Below are positions 15,540 to 21,573 of a stretch of 21,573 nucleotides of DNA, in pieces. Position numbers and translations under genes: made by a program. Below the pieces are notes generated by a model, which saw only the letters and a program-made list of their open reading frames with translations, was not told where the DNA came from and made no database searches. The stretch lies in assembly GCA_035623255.1 (NCBI GenBank), contig DASPTU010000056.1:1-21573 (forward strand). The letters are read 5' to 3'. Within the stretch, counting starts at the first letter, position 1; the number at the start of each line of letters is the position of its first letter. This stretch comes from JAFAGX01 sp035623255. Lineage in GTDB: Bacteria > Acidobacteriota > Terriglobia > Terriglobales > Acidobacteriaceae.

Positions 15540-15832
15540 GATTTCTTCGGCCCGCGGGATTTGAACATGCGCAACATGCGGTCGGTAATCACGAATCCGC
15601 CCACCATATTGCTGAAAGAAGCTGCCACCGCGATTGCGCCCAGCACGGTGGTGAGCCGCGTCTCGTGGCGGCCAGCGATGATGATCGCCGCTACCACCAC
15701 GATCGCGTCGAGGGCATTGGTCAGCGACATCAACGGTGTGTGAAGCAGGGGAGAAACGCGCCGGATCACTTCAAAGCCTACAAACCCGGCCAGGATGAAG
15801 ACATAGAGATTAGAAATGAAATCTGGTGGCAT
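15536..15832 (-). CDS. pntA2: NAD(P) transhydrogenase alpha subunit, membrane part (alpha-2)
   Basis: A 98-residue membrane subunit corresponding to the C-terminal membrane part of E. coli PntA, encoded here as a separate gene, as in Rhodospirillum and many other bacteria. It has three hydrophobic helices, including NLYVFILAGFVGFEVI, NALDAIVVVAAIIIAG and the last around LGAIAVAASFSNMVGGFVITDRML, with the family string LLHTPLMSLTNALDAIVV. The ATG at 15832 is chosen: AAGGAG lies five bases upstream and the N-terminus matches the family, whereas the open frame to 15961 would overlap pntA1 and add a non-conserved Cys-rich stretch. It is 79 bases downstream of pntA1 and overlaps pntB by four bases. 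Confidence 0.93.
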   Translation of the reverse strand: MPPDFISNLYVFILAGFVGFEVIRRVSPLLHTPLMSLTNALDAIVVVAAIIIAGRHETRLTTVLGAIAVAASFSNMVGGFVITDRMLRMFKSRGPKKS

Positions 15833-15911
15833 GATTGCTCCTTGGCTTTCCTTCAACCATCGGTTCGCCGAGTCATTCGCAGCACAGACAAAGTCGCACC
15901 AACCACGGCAG

Positions 15912-17087
15912 CTACCGACTACTGGCTGCTGGTGCCGGCAGTTTAAAGAACTCTCGGACACGCGCGTTCACGATCTCGCCATCGTGCGTCAACAAAGTTT
16001 CGCGGACGATCTCGTCGTTTGAATCGACCTGCAGTTTGCCCTCTTTCACCAGATAGGTGAGAAAAGCGGTGAGATTGCGCGCATACATCTGGCTGGCGTG
16101 ATAGGGAACCTGGCTGGCCAGATTGATGCGTCCAATAATCGTCACGTTATGCGCGAAAACAACTTCGCCTGCGCGAGTCAGTTCACAGTTTCCACCGCGT
16201 TCAGCGGCCAGATCGACGATTACTGAACCTGGCGCCATTTGCTTCACCATGTCAGCCGTGATGAGGACCGGAGCTTCCCTGCCGGGCACGACAGCCGTGG
16301 TGATGACGACGTCATTCTCAGCAACTGCGCGCGCGAGCAGTTCGCGCTGCTTTGCGTAAAACGTATCGTCCTGTGCGGTGCCATATCCGCGGGCATCCTG
16401 TGCGTTTTTGGCTTCAATCGGAAGCTCGACGAAGCGGCCTCCCAAGCTCTGGACTTGTTCTTTCGCTGCTGGACGCATGTCATACGCGGAAACCACAGCA
16501 CCAAGGCGTCGCGCTGTGGCAATGGCTTGTAGTCCGGCAACCCCCGCGCCAATGACCAATACGCGCGCAGGCGTGATGGTGCCGGCTGCGGTGGTGAGCA
16601 TGGGGAAGATTTTTGGCAGAGTGACACCAGCGAGGAGCACCGCCTTATATCCGCAAAGGGTCGCCATGGAGGAAAGAGCGTCCATGCTCTGGGCGCGCGT
16701 GGTTCGCGGCATCAGTTCGACGGCAAAAGAAGCGACTCCGGTTGCGGCAAGCTGTTGAAGCACATCGAGCGAGCCGAGGGGTCGAAGGAAGCCGACAATA
16801 GACTGCCCGCGGCGCATCAGAGCGAGGTCGGCTTTGCCCGTGATGTCGTTGGAACCGTAACAGAGAACCTGCACAATGATGTCGGCCTGGCCAAAGACAT
16901 CGGCTCGACCGGGGAGTATTTTCGCGCCCTTTTCCGTATAAAGGGAATCTGGATAGCCGGCTTCCGTACCGGCGTCTTTCTCGACGACTACGTCAAATCC
17001 AGCTTTCGCGAGAATCGGAATCACAATCGGGACAAAAGCAACACGCCGCTCTCCCGGGTAACTTTCCTTCGGTACACCGATGATCAC
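15912..17087 (-). CDS. pntA1: NAD(P) transhydrogenase alpha subunit, NAD-binding part (alpha-1)
   Basis: The soluble NAD(H)-binding subunit of the transhydrogenase. The 391-residue protein opens with IGVPKESYPGERRVAFVP, the alanine dehydrogenase/PNT N-terminal domain, contains RRGQSIVGFLRPLGSLDVL and the PNT segment MPRTTRAQSMDALSSMAT (about 128-145), and a Rossmann fold with VLVIGAGVAGLQAIATARRLGAVV (about 171-194). Later VITTAVVPGREAPVLIT and GSVIVDLAAERGGNCE are equally typical. It stops before the membrane helices, which are supplied by pntA2. The start codon is GTG at 17087; a GAGGAA lies about 11 bases upstream, slightly far. It is the first gene of the pntA1-pntA2-pntB operon, with a 121-base upstream gap that separates it from motB. 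Confidence 0.95.
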   Translation of the reverse strand: MIIGVPKESYPGERRVAFVPIVIPILAKAGFDVVVEKDAGTEAGYPDSLYTEKGAKILPGRADVFGQADIIVQVLCYGSNDITGKADLALMRRGQSIVGFLRPLGSLDVLQQLAATGVASFAVELMPRTTRAQSMDALSSMATLCGYKAVLLAGVTLPKIFPMLTTAAGTITPARVLVIGAGVAGLQAIATARRLGAVVSAYDMRPAAKEQVQSLGGRFVELPIEAKNAQDARGYGTAQDDTFYAKQRELLARAVAENDVVITTAVVPGREAPVLITADMVKQMAPGSVIVDLAAERGGNCELTRAGEVVFAHNVTIIGRINLASQVPYHASQMYARNLTAFLTYLVKEGKLQVDSNDEIVRETLLTHDGEIVNARVREFFKLPAPAASSR

Positions 17088-17134
17088 GGGATTCGTCTTT
17101 CCTCATCGAAATTAAATCGAAATGAAAACTTCAC

Positions 17135-17140
17135 ATTGTA
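17135..17140 (-). promoter_or_regulatory. Candidate -10 element of the pnt operon
   Basis: TACAAT on the minus strand (five of six to consensus) lies about 48 bases upstream of the pntA1 GTG. The region 17 bases further upstream has no good -35. Between it and the gene are two ATTTCGAT copies 11 bases apart, which may be chance. Confidence 0.3.
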
Positions 17141-17208
17141 GCGCGGAGGGTGCTGCTGACGATGTACCAAGCTATTACGGAAAGGCAAAAGCGAACCTAT
17201 TTGGGAAC

Positions 17209-17934
17209 TCATGATTTGTCGAGGTATTGCACAATTACAGAAATCCGGCGGTTAGACGGGTCGAAGGGATCACCAGGTCTGCGAGGCATCTGGTCGGCGT
17301 AGCCACGTACCTGCGAAACCTGATGCTCGTGCAAGCCATCGCTCTGCATGAGCCGTCGTGCCGCGTTGGCGCGGTCGGTGGAGAGCTCCCAATTGCTGTA
17401 TTCCTGCTTCCCCGAATAGGGCTTGGCATCGGTATGGCCCTCGATGGAAAGCTGGTTGGGCAGTTTCCCAAGTTGTTGCGCGAGTAGAAGCAGCAGCTCT
17501 TTTCCATTGTCGTTTGGTTCCGAGCCGCCAAGCTTGAAGAATGTGCCGCTCTCCGTTTCAAGCAATTCGATGCGCAGACCGTCCGACGTAACGGTCATTT
17601 CGATTTGATTTTTGAGCTGATCGAAGTTGCTCATCCGGCGAACGCGTTGCTCCAGCTTCTCCTTCAGCTTCGGCATATCATCTTTGGTGATGGCGACGCT
17701 CTCACCGGATCCGCGCTTGTCGGTGCCGATATTTTTGGATGTCCCAGAAGGGTCACGAAAATATCCACCCACAGCCTCTTGAATTTTTTGGCTGCTGTTC
17801 ACCAGCCAGAGCACGATAAAAAGCGCCATCATAGCGGTCACGAAGTCGGCGTATGCGACCTTCCAAGCACCCCCGTGGTGGCCCCCGTGCCCGGCCTTCT
17901 TCTTGACGACGATGAACGGGCGATCCTGCGCCAC
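17209..17934 (-). CDS. motB: Flagellar motor stator protein MotB (OmpA-like peptidoglycan anchor)
   Basis: The stator subunit that anchors the flagellar motor to peptidoglycan and, with MotA, forms the ion channel. The 241-residue protein has a basic His/Gly-rich N-terminus (KKKAGHGGHHGGAWK), a single membrane helix with the essential proton-binding aspartate (Asp30 in YADFVTAMMALFIVLWLV), a linker, and a C-terminal OmpA/MotB domain containing LSIEGHTDAKPY, NWELSTDRANAARRLM and RGYADQMP, with NRRISVIV at the end. The start is GTG at 17934, with GGAGG about nine bases upstream inside the motA end. It lies three bases after the motA stop. The stator lacks neighbouring flagellar structural genes in this window, so a role as a stator for another motile or Tol-like system cannot be excluded. 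Confidence 0.93.
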   Translation of the reverse strand: MAQDRPFIVVKKKAGHGGHHGGAWKVAYADFVTAMMALFIVLWLVNSSQKIQEAVGGYFRDPSGTSKNIGTDKRGSGESVAITKDDMPKLKEKLEQRVRRMSNFDQLKNQIEMTVTSDGLRIELLETESGTFFKLGGSEPNDNGKELLLLLAQQLGKLPNQLSIEGHTDAKPYSGKQEYSNWELSTDRANAARRLMQSDGLHEHQVSQVRGYADQMPRRPGDPFDPSNRRISVIVQYLDKS

Positions 17935-17937
17935 AAA

Positions 17938-18864
17938 TTATCCTCCTGCCGCAGCGGAAGCGGAGGCGCCGGCAGATGCGTCTGGAGATGAGGCCTCAGT
18001 CGCCGCAGATTCGGCGCCCCGGCCGCGGCAGATCGCTTCCACTTCCTGAAAAGAGGGACGAACATGGCCGGGGATGGCGCGACGCGCAAACTCCACGGCC
18101 AGGATCGGCGCTGTTCCCTTGAGAAACGAGATCATTACCACCCGGAGTACGTGAAGATAGGCCCGCTCGTCTTCCACGATCTTTGCCATGTTCGAAGACA
18201 CAGGACCGACAAAGCCATAGCACAGAAGAACTCCCAAAAATGTGCCAACCAAGGCGGCGGCAACTTTCTGTCCGATCTCTTCTGGTGGTCCGCCGAGTGC
18301 TTGCATAGTGATGACGACGCCAAGCACGGCGGCGACAATCCCAAGACCTGGAAGCGAATCTGCAACTGTAGTCAGGGAAGACGTGGGCTGGCTGGCGCTA
18401 ACGTGATGGACTTCGAGATCCAAATCGAGGAGCTGGTCGAGCTCAAAGGCCTCGACTCCGCTAACCGCCATGCGCATGGTGTCGCAGAAATAGTCGCGGA
18501 TGTGGTGCGCATTCAGGAACTCTGGGTACTTCAAAAAAATCGGGCTTTTGGCAGGTTCCTCCACATCACTTTCCAAGGCCATCAAGCCGTCTCTACGGGC
18601 CTTGTTGAGCAGGTCGTAAGTCATTTTGAGGGTCTCGAGATAACGCTGCTTGGTGAACTTGGATCCGGTAAATACGCCTCCAATTCCGGCGGCAATCTGC
18701 TTGAGAACGTGCAGAGGATTGGCGATCAGGACGGTTCCACTGGCTGCACCTCCGATAATGAGCAGTTCGGCAGGCTGAATCAGGACCCGGAGGTGTCCGT
18801 GTTCCATGAGGTAGCCGCCCAGCACTGCGCCAAGCACAACCAGAATTCCGACGATTGCGAACAT
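17938..18864 (-). CDS. motA: Flagellar motor stator protein MotA
   Basis: The proton-channel-forming stator subunit of the inner membrane. The 308-residue protein has four hydrophobic segments: about 2-21, 33-48, 171-190 and 201-223. Family motifs include GILVVLGAVLGGYLMEHG, AELLIIGGAASGTVLIANP, a cytoplasmic domain with TYDLLNKARRDGLMALE, and SLPGLGIVAAVLGVVITM with GTFLGVLLCYGFVGP. The prolines of the last two helices, important for torque in known MotA proteins, appear kept. The C-terminal tail (about 285-308) is an Ala/Ser-rich low-complexity stretch. The ATG at 18864 has a near-perfect ribosome binding site (GGAGGTGA, 18869-18876) lying inside the end of the upstream PAS/GGDEF gene. It is tightly coupled with that gene (6 bases) and with motB (3 bases). 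Confidence 0.93.
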   Translation of the reverse strand: MFAIVGILVVLGAVLGGYLMEHGHLRVLIQPAELLIIGGAASGTVLIANPLHVLKQIAAGIGGVFTGSKFTKQRYLETLKMTYDLLNKARRDGLMALESDVEEPAKSPIFLKYPEFLNAHHIRDYFCDTMRMAVSGVEAFELDQLLDLDLEVHHVSASQPTSSLTTVADSLPGLGIVAAVLGVVITMQALGGPPEEIGQKVAAALVGTFLGVLLCYGFVGPVSSNMAKIVEDERAYLHVLRVVMISFLKGTAPILAVEFARRAIPGHVRPSFQEVEAICRGRGAESAATEASSPDASAGASASAAAGG

Positions 18865-18870
18865 TCCAGC

Positions 18871-19785
18871 TCACCTCCGATGCTGGGGGGAGCCGGCGGC
18901 AGCCGTGGCCGTAGTTGTCAGCTCAGGACACTCTGCGCGATGCAGCAACATGTCGACGGTGTCACCCAACTCCACCGAGGCATATCCGAAGGAAAGCGGC
19001 ACAGAGAGGAGTTCGCCCCACCAGCGAATTTCCGCTGACGCGATGCCCGCATGAATGCGCTCGTATACGCTCTCTACTCCCGCCTTTGCGCAGTTTTTCA
19101 AGATCACCAGGAATTCGTCTGTGGCCCAGCGCCCAACGAAATCGCTCGGTCGAAAATTGTCGCCCAGAGCTTGCGCAACGACTAACAAGATGGCCTCGCT
19201 GGCTTCGCGCCCATAAGCTGCCCGGAAACGCTCCAATCCGACGGGCTTGACCCGGAGAATGCCGAAAGGAACGTGATAGTCGGTGAAAGCGGTGAGACTT
19301 TCGCGCAAATGAAAAGAAGTGAAACTATGATTTGCTACTCCCGTGCCGGAATCAAGCGCGGCCAGCGGAGGCAGGTTGCGACCCTGATGTTGCCCCTGTG
19401 CTCTGGAACCTTGCACATCAAAGCTGGCGACAGTGGCGACGACGAAGCCGTGCTGGTTGCGGATTGGTGAGATGTGGATCAGAACGGGAACCGAGTAGCC
19501 GCGCTTATGCCGCAACTGCGTCTTCAACAGGGCGGGCTTGCCTTCGTGCACAAGGCGGGTAAAGGGGCAGACGGTCGGGTGCTCATTCAGCGCCTGATCC
19601 TCGGGATGGCACAAGATCACGTCCTGGTAACAGCGACCGATCACTTCGTGCTGCATGTAGCCGGTGGCGTGGGCTGCTTCCTGGTTCCAAAGAGTGATCT
19701 TGCCGTCTCGATCGAGCACACAAACAGCCAGATGCAGGCCATCCAGAACACTGCAAAGTATCGCAGGATTATCCAGCTCGGGCAT
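18871..19785 (-). CDS. PAS sensor with degenerate GGDEF domain, stator-operon linked
   Basis: A soluble signalling protein of about 304 residues from the chosen ATG. The N-terminal PAS domain (about 6-125) has LHLAVCVLDRDGKITLWNQEA, ATGYMQHEVIGR and the PAC-like RGYSVPVLIHISPI. After a linker, the C-terminal part (about 155-290) has the GGDEF-domain framework (ILRVKPVGLERFRAAYG, EAILLVVAQALGDNFRPSDFVGRW) but the active-site loop reads ATDEF instead of GGDEF (residues 221-225), and no RxxD I-site is seen at the usual place. It is therefore probably a catalytically inactive GGDEF acting as a GTP or c-di-GMP/partner sensor. The start is uncertain: ATG 19785, ATG 19812 or TTG 19830; none has a good ribosome binding site. 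As the first gene of an operon with motA and motB, it probably tunes motility. Confidence 0.8.
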   Translation of the reverse strand: MPELDNPAILCSVLDGLHLAVCVLDRDGKITLWNQEAAHATGYMQHEVIGRCYQDVILCHPEDQALNEHPTVCPFTRLVHEGKPALLKTQLRHKRGYSVPVLIHISPIRNQHGFVVATVASFDVQGSRAQGQHQGRNLPPLAALDSGTGVANHSFTSFHLRESLTAFTDYHVPFGILRVKPVGLERFRAAYGREASEAILLVVAQALGDNFRPSDFVGRWATDEFLVILKNCAKAGVESVYERIHAGIASAEIRWWGELLSVPLSFGYASVELGDTVDMLLHRAECPELTTTATAAAGSPQHRR

Positions 19786-19978
19786 CGAATACTTGGACTC
19801 CCCTGTTCTCATCGGCAAGCTGCAGATCAACTTCAGCGAACTGCAAGTGCTGGGTGAGCGGTCCTTGCAATGAAAATTTTCTAGTCAACTGCTCTAAAGA
19901 AACGCGACCGTTGGCCGAAGAATAATCTTGAAGCGCGTGGGGAGATTGGAGTCAGACCAGTGCCCTGGTATGTATGTA

Positions 19979-20029
19979 TGGGCTTTGCCCACAAAGGACT
20001 TAATGCCCAATAAGTCAGAAGTCTGCCCA
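19979..20029 (+). repeat. Three TGCCCA direct repeats next to a small hairpin
   Basis: The 358-base stretch 19786-20143 has no convincing gene. It contains a (GTAT)-type run (about 19969-19980), a perfect 13-base hairpin TGGGC-TTT-GCCCA (19979-19991), and TGCCCA copies at 19986, 20004 and 20024, each followed two bases later by AA (spacing 18 and 20 bases). Function unknown; possibly an operator or a scar at the boundary of the accessory segment. Confidence 0.45.
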
Positions 20030-20143
20030 AAAAGGAGCCTATGAAAGTTATCGTCAGGAAAATAGCGGACCAGATTCGTGTGGGAGACCCACACCCAGAG
20101 CACGAATTCTTAGTAGTTGCGGAACTGTCGCCCGCTGGATTTC

Positions 20144-20380
20144 CTATGGCTTGGGTTTCGACGCTATCGTTTTCGCCGGAAACTGTTCGATGTTTTCCTC
20201 TACCTCAAACCCGAAAAGATCATCCATGTCGCATTGGTAACTGCCACCACAATCGGGGCAAATGACAGGCACCAACGGGGCGGCATAGAACGTAATGTTC
20301 TTCTCGTTATTCGGCTCTAGCGTTCCTATGGCCACTACTGTGGCGCACAGTTTGCACTCGAATCCGTAGTATTTCGGCAT
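20144..20380 (-). CDS. Small zinc-ribbon-like protein, function unknown
   Basis: A 78-residue protein from the ATG at 20380. It has two CxxC pairs, Cys9/Cys12 (FECKLC) and Cys41/Cys44 (VICPDCGG), plus Cys50, the layout of a zinc ribbon, followed by an acidic C-terminal part (MDDLFGFEVEENIEQF). I do not recognise the family. The frame is open to 20428 (TTG), and an ATG at 20422 is possible, but the core begins at MPKYYGFEC. No start has a strong ribosome binding site; the gene follows the upstream Cys-rich gene on the same strand after 48 bases and may depend on translational coupling. The rather even base composition differs from the genes left of 19.8 kb. It may bind metal or nucleic acid. 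Confidence 0.65.
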   Translation of the reverse strand: MPKYYGFECKLCATVVAIGTLEPNNEKNITFYAAPLVPVICPDCGGSYQCDMDDLFGFEVEENIEQFPAKTIASKPKP

Positions 20381-20423
20381 AAGAGGATTTGGGAGGTTCT
20401 TCGTGGCGCTTGAACCTCCCATA

Positions 20424-20439
20424 GACAACTAGAGTTGTC
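20424..20439. repeat. Perfect palindrome at the end of the 20429-20701 gene
   Basis: GACAACT and AGTTGTC flank AG, spanning the stop codon of the upstream gene. The two-base centre makes a DNA palindrome more natural than an RNA hairpin. Confidence 0.45.
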
Positions 20440-20701
20440 GAAGTATCGCCTCCCGAATCGAATGAACAGCTCGTTCAGAAAGAACATTCGACTTAAAGAA
20501 CTCTTGTGTCTCGACGTGATGCGCCGTTCTTACGAGCACAAAACGTGGATGCTGGCACCCGCGACAAGGCGGGAAGACCTTACCGTAGACACAAGTTACC
20601 TCGTGTTCCTGGGCATGTCTGGGATCGTGAATTACTTTGTAGATACCTGAAGCCGGAACTGACTGTCCGGGCCTAAAGATATCTCCTATGTTAGTGGGCA
20701 T
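20429..20701 (-). CDS. Small Cys/His-rich protein with FRPGQ-SGIY-HD motif, function unknown
   Basis: A 90-residue protein. The first half has FRPGQSVPASGIYKVIHDPRH (about 9-29), HEVTCVYG (33-40) and FPPCRGCQHPRF (43-54), with Cys37, Cys46, Cys49 and His25, His29, His33 as possible zinc ligands. Short proteins with this GxxVPxSGIYxVxHDxxH ... FPxCxxC pattern are, from memory, widespread in bacteria but uncharacterised. The C-terminal 35 residues are helical and lack cysteines. The ATG at 20701 has a strong AAGGAGGG (20707-20714) a few bases upstream. It is divergent from the 20791 gene and is followed by the zinc-ribbon-like gene, so the two may form a small operon. Role unknown. Confidence 0.75.
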   Translation of the reverse strand: MPTNIGDIFRPGQSVPASGIYKVIHDPRHAQEHEVTCVYGKVFPPCRGCQHPRFVLVRTAHHVETQEFFKSNVLSERAVHSIREAILRQL

Positions 20702-20722
20702 TTCGCCCTCCTTTTAAGTTTA

Positions 20723-20746
20723 GGGTTTTCTACCACTTAGAAACCC
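20723..20746. repeat. Inverted repeat in the divergent gap 20702-20790
   Basis: GGGTTT(T)CTA and TAGAAACCC form a nine-base-pair stem with one bulged T around CCACT. It sits between two divergently oriented small genes, 22 bases upstream of the minus-strand start codon. It could be an operator or the base of a 5' leader hairpin. Confidence 0.45.
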
Positions 20747-20790
20747 ATGGAGACTTCTTGCTCTATTCAGATGCAGGTTGAGGTGAATTG

Positions 20791-21039
20791 GTGTCATCGA
20801 CAGTATTGGGAACGCAGGTACGACCTGAAGGCGCTAGAAACCTACGCCAATACAGGGGTGCGTTCGACTCCCCGAATACTCGCGTGATTCCGATGTCGCG
20901 TCTAGCGGAGCCTAGTTCGTATAAGAAGGGTGGGCGAGTCAAAAAGTCAGGATGGGCGAAGGTTCACAAAGGCGAACGCATAGTTGTTGCGGGCAAGATT
21001 TTGGGGAAGGGCAAAAGAAACAAGCGCAAGACCCGCTAA
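20791..21039 (+). CDS. Small basic protein with phage-like KKGG/HKGER motif
   Basis: An 82-residue, strongly basic protein. The C-terminal half carries YKKGGRVKKSGWAKVHKGERIV (about 44-65) and ends in GKGKRNKRKTR. The KKGGxVKKTGxAxVHKGER wording is one I associate with small phage structural or accessory proteins, so a phage origin is likely but the function is unknown. The GTG start at 20791 has GAGGTGA (20780-20786) at good spacing; the TTG three bases earlier is too close. An internal ATG at 20893 would give only 48 residues (the conserved part) but lacks a ribosome binding site. Its stop overlaps that of the convergent minus-strand gene by three bases. The N-terminal half looks unrelated to the motif region. 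Confidence 0.55.
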   Translation: MSSTVLGTQVRPEGARNLRQYRGAFDSPNTRVIPMSRLAEPSSYKKGGRVKKSGWAKVHKGERIVVAGKILGKGKRNKRKTR

Positions 21040-21248
21040 TCGCCGCATTCCGCCCAAAATGCATGTGTCTGTCCGTTCTGAAATGGCCCGTGCTTATACT
21101 CGCACCACTGAATTTGCTTGCCGTTGTTGTATGTGGTTTTAGTTGCGTGTGTCCATTCTGAAACGATGCCGCCTTGTGGGCATTCCGCAGTTTGGTTCAC
21201 AGCAAAAGCAGTACCGAGCAACAACAAAACCCAAAGTAGTTTTTTCAT
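21036..21248 (-). CDS. Small secreted cysteine-containing protein, function unknown
   Basis: A 70-residue protein with a textbook signal peptide (KKLLWVLLLLGTAFA, cleavage probably after residue 16). The mature part of about 54 residues has Cys23, Cys49 and Cys68 and is rich in polar and aromatic residues (TAECPQGGIVSEWTHA, QIQWCEYKHGPF, AFWAECGD). I do not recognise the family. The ATG at 21248 has GAGGA about four bases upstream. It is convergent with the 20791 gene; the two stop codons overlap. The odd number of cysteines could allow dimerisation. It may be a small secreted factor or a remnant of a larger mobile-element cargo. Confidence 0.65.
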   Translation of the reverse strand: MKKLLWVLLLLGTAFAVNQTAECPQGGIVSEWTHATKTTYNNGKQIQWCEYKHGPFQNGQTHAFWAECGD

Positions 21249-21319
21249 GGGTTCCTCGCCGCTGGAATACTACAACTGCGATTTATTCCGTAAATGGTAC
21301 AAACGTGCCAGATTCGAGT

Positions 21320-21333
21320 TTGATGTACAGACA
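21320..21333 (+). repeat. Left copy of a 14-bp inverted repeat
   Basis: TTGATGTACAGACA; its exact reverse complement occurs at 21555-21568, so the pair brackets a 221-base stretch holding the 21370 gene and its terminator. Confidence 0.7.
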
Positions 21334-21336
21334 GAA

Positions 21337-21363
21337 TGCCCCAGAAGCGTGAAGTCCGGGGCA
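21337..21363 (-). terminator. Rho-independent terminator candidate after the 21370 gene
   Basis: On the minus strand TGCCCCGGA pairs with TCTGGGGCA (nine pairs, one G-U) around a nine-base loop, six bases after the stop codon, followed by TTCTGTCTGT, a moderately T-rich tail. Confidence 0.6.
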
Positions 21364-21369
21364 TCCCGT

Positions 21370-21552
21370 TTACTTCTGCCGCTCGGACTTGATTTTTCGC
21401 ACTGCTACAGCAATTTGCAGCGCGTAGTATATCGCCCCTAGAGCGTTTGCAAGTAAGTGCATTTCGGCACCTTCTTGGATGAAATCGGCTTGCGCCGTCC
21501 AACCGCGCTCTGCCTTACGCACAGAGTTGGAGCGAATCCTAACCCGCCCCAA
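21370..21552 (-). CDS. Short hypothetical protein near the window edge
   Basis: A 60-residue frame beginning at TTG 21552; an ATG at about residue 31 (MHLLANALGAIYYALQIAVAV) would give a 30-residue protein with one hydrophobic helix and a basic tail (RKIKSERQK). The upstream frame is closed by a stop at 21565-21567, so it is not simply cut by the window edge. I do not recognise it. A terminator-like hairpin directly after the stop supports a real transcript. A holin-like or other small membrane protein of a phage is possible but unproven. No clear ribosome binding site is seen for the TTG. Confidence 0.4.
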   Translation of the reverse strand: MGRVRIRSNSVRKAERGWTAQADFIQEGAEMHLLANALGAIYYALQIAVAVRKIKSERQK

Positions 21553-21554
21553 CT

Positions 21555-21568
21555 TGTCTGTACATCAA
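21555..21568 (-). repeat. Right copy of a 14-bp inverted repeat
   Basis: Reverse complement of the copy at 21320-21333; located immediately upstream of the 21370-21552 frame. Confidence 0.7.
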
Positions 21569-21573
21569 TTTGT

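Noticed and set aside
18064..19038. 324-residue open frame antisense to motA and the PAS/GGDEF gene
   Set aside because: It crosses two real genes and has no recognisable motif.
19894..20103. 69-residue minus-strand frame in the gene-poor stretch
   Set aside because: No ribosome binding site or domain; it runs across the repeat-bearing DNA.
20041..20265. 74-residue plus-strand frame preceded by AAGGAG
   Set aside because: The ribosome binding site is only three bases from the ATG, the frame overlaps the zinc-ribbon-like gene on the other strand by about 120 bases, and no domain is seen. It could be a decayed gene start.
20865..20885. tRNA T-arm-like string GTTCGACTCCCC
   Set aside because: The five-base stems on either side of the loop do not pair and no acceptor, D or anticodon arm can be built upstream.

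Overview
The window looks like a stretch of chromosome from a soil- or sediment-type bacterium, most likely an acidobacterium (Terriglobia/Koribacter-like). This is judged from the gene mix (a DUF2844-DUF3443 pair, a TreS plus glycosyltransferase plus small MscS cluster, multihaem cytochromes, split pntA) and codon use, not from a marker gene. Coding density is high, GC-rich codons dominate up to about 19.8 kb, and TTG and GTG starts are common.

Layout: (1) 19-1212 holds a HAD phosphatase (Gph type, minus) divergent from a small four-helix membrane protein. (2) 1468-5969 (plus) is a probable osmoadaptation operon: trehalose synthase (TreS), a glycosyltransferase resembling glucosyl/mannosylglycerate-type synthases, a small MscS-related channel and a secreted LolA-like protein. 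(3) 6169-7964 (plus) is a DUF2844 secreted protein followed by a DUF3443 lipoprotein with two pepsin-like Asp-Thr/Ser-Gly motifs. (4) 7991-14000 (minus) is a respiratory block: an 11-haem cytochrome fused to a b-type membrane domain, a seven-haem NapC/NirT-family cytochrome with three membrane helices, a radical SAM/SPASM enzyme of the AhbD/NirJ type and a YwiC-like membrane protein. Palindromes of CRP/FNR-family type lie before the first cytochrome gene and, as a tandem pair, before the radical SAM gene. (5) 14148-17087 (minus) encodes the proton-translocating NAD(P) transhydrogenase as pntA1-pntA2-pntB. (6) 17209-19785 (minus) is an operon of a PAS plus degenerate-GGDEF protein, motA and motB. 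(7) From about 19.8 kb to the end the DNA is more AT-rich and carries only very small genes (two Cys-rich proteins, one basic protein with a phage-like Lys/Gly motif, a small secreted protein, a 60-residue protein) with many short repeats. This looks like an accessory segment or the edge of a mobile element.

The most interesting part is the respiratory block. The two cytochromes resemble in architecture the two alternative menaquinol-oxidising inner-membrane cytochromes of Geobacter (ImcH-like: NapC/NirT, seven haems, three helices; CbcL-like: multihaem c plus b-type domain). Here they lie side by side, next to a probable haem-modifying or haem-synthesis radical SAM enzyme and behind shared CRP/FNR-type palindromes. 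No rRNA, tRNA, CRISPR array or intact insertion sequence was seen.
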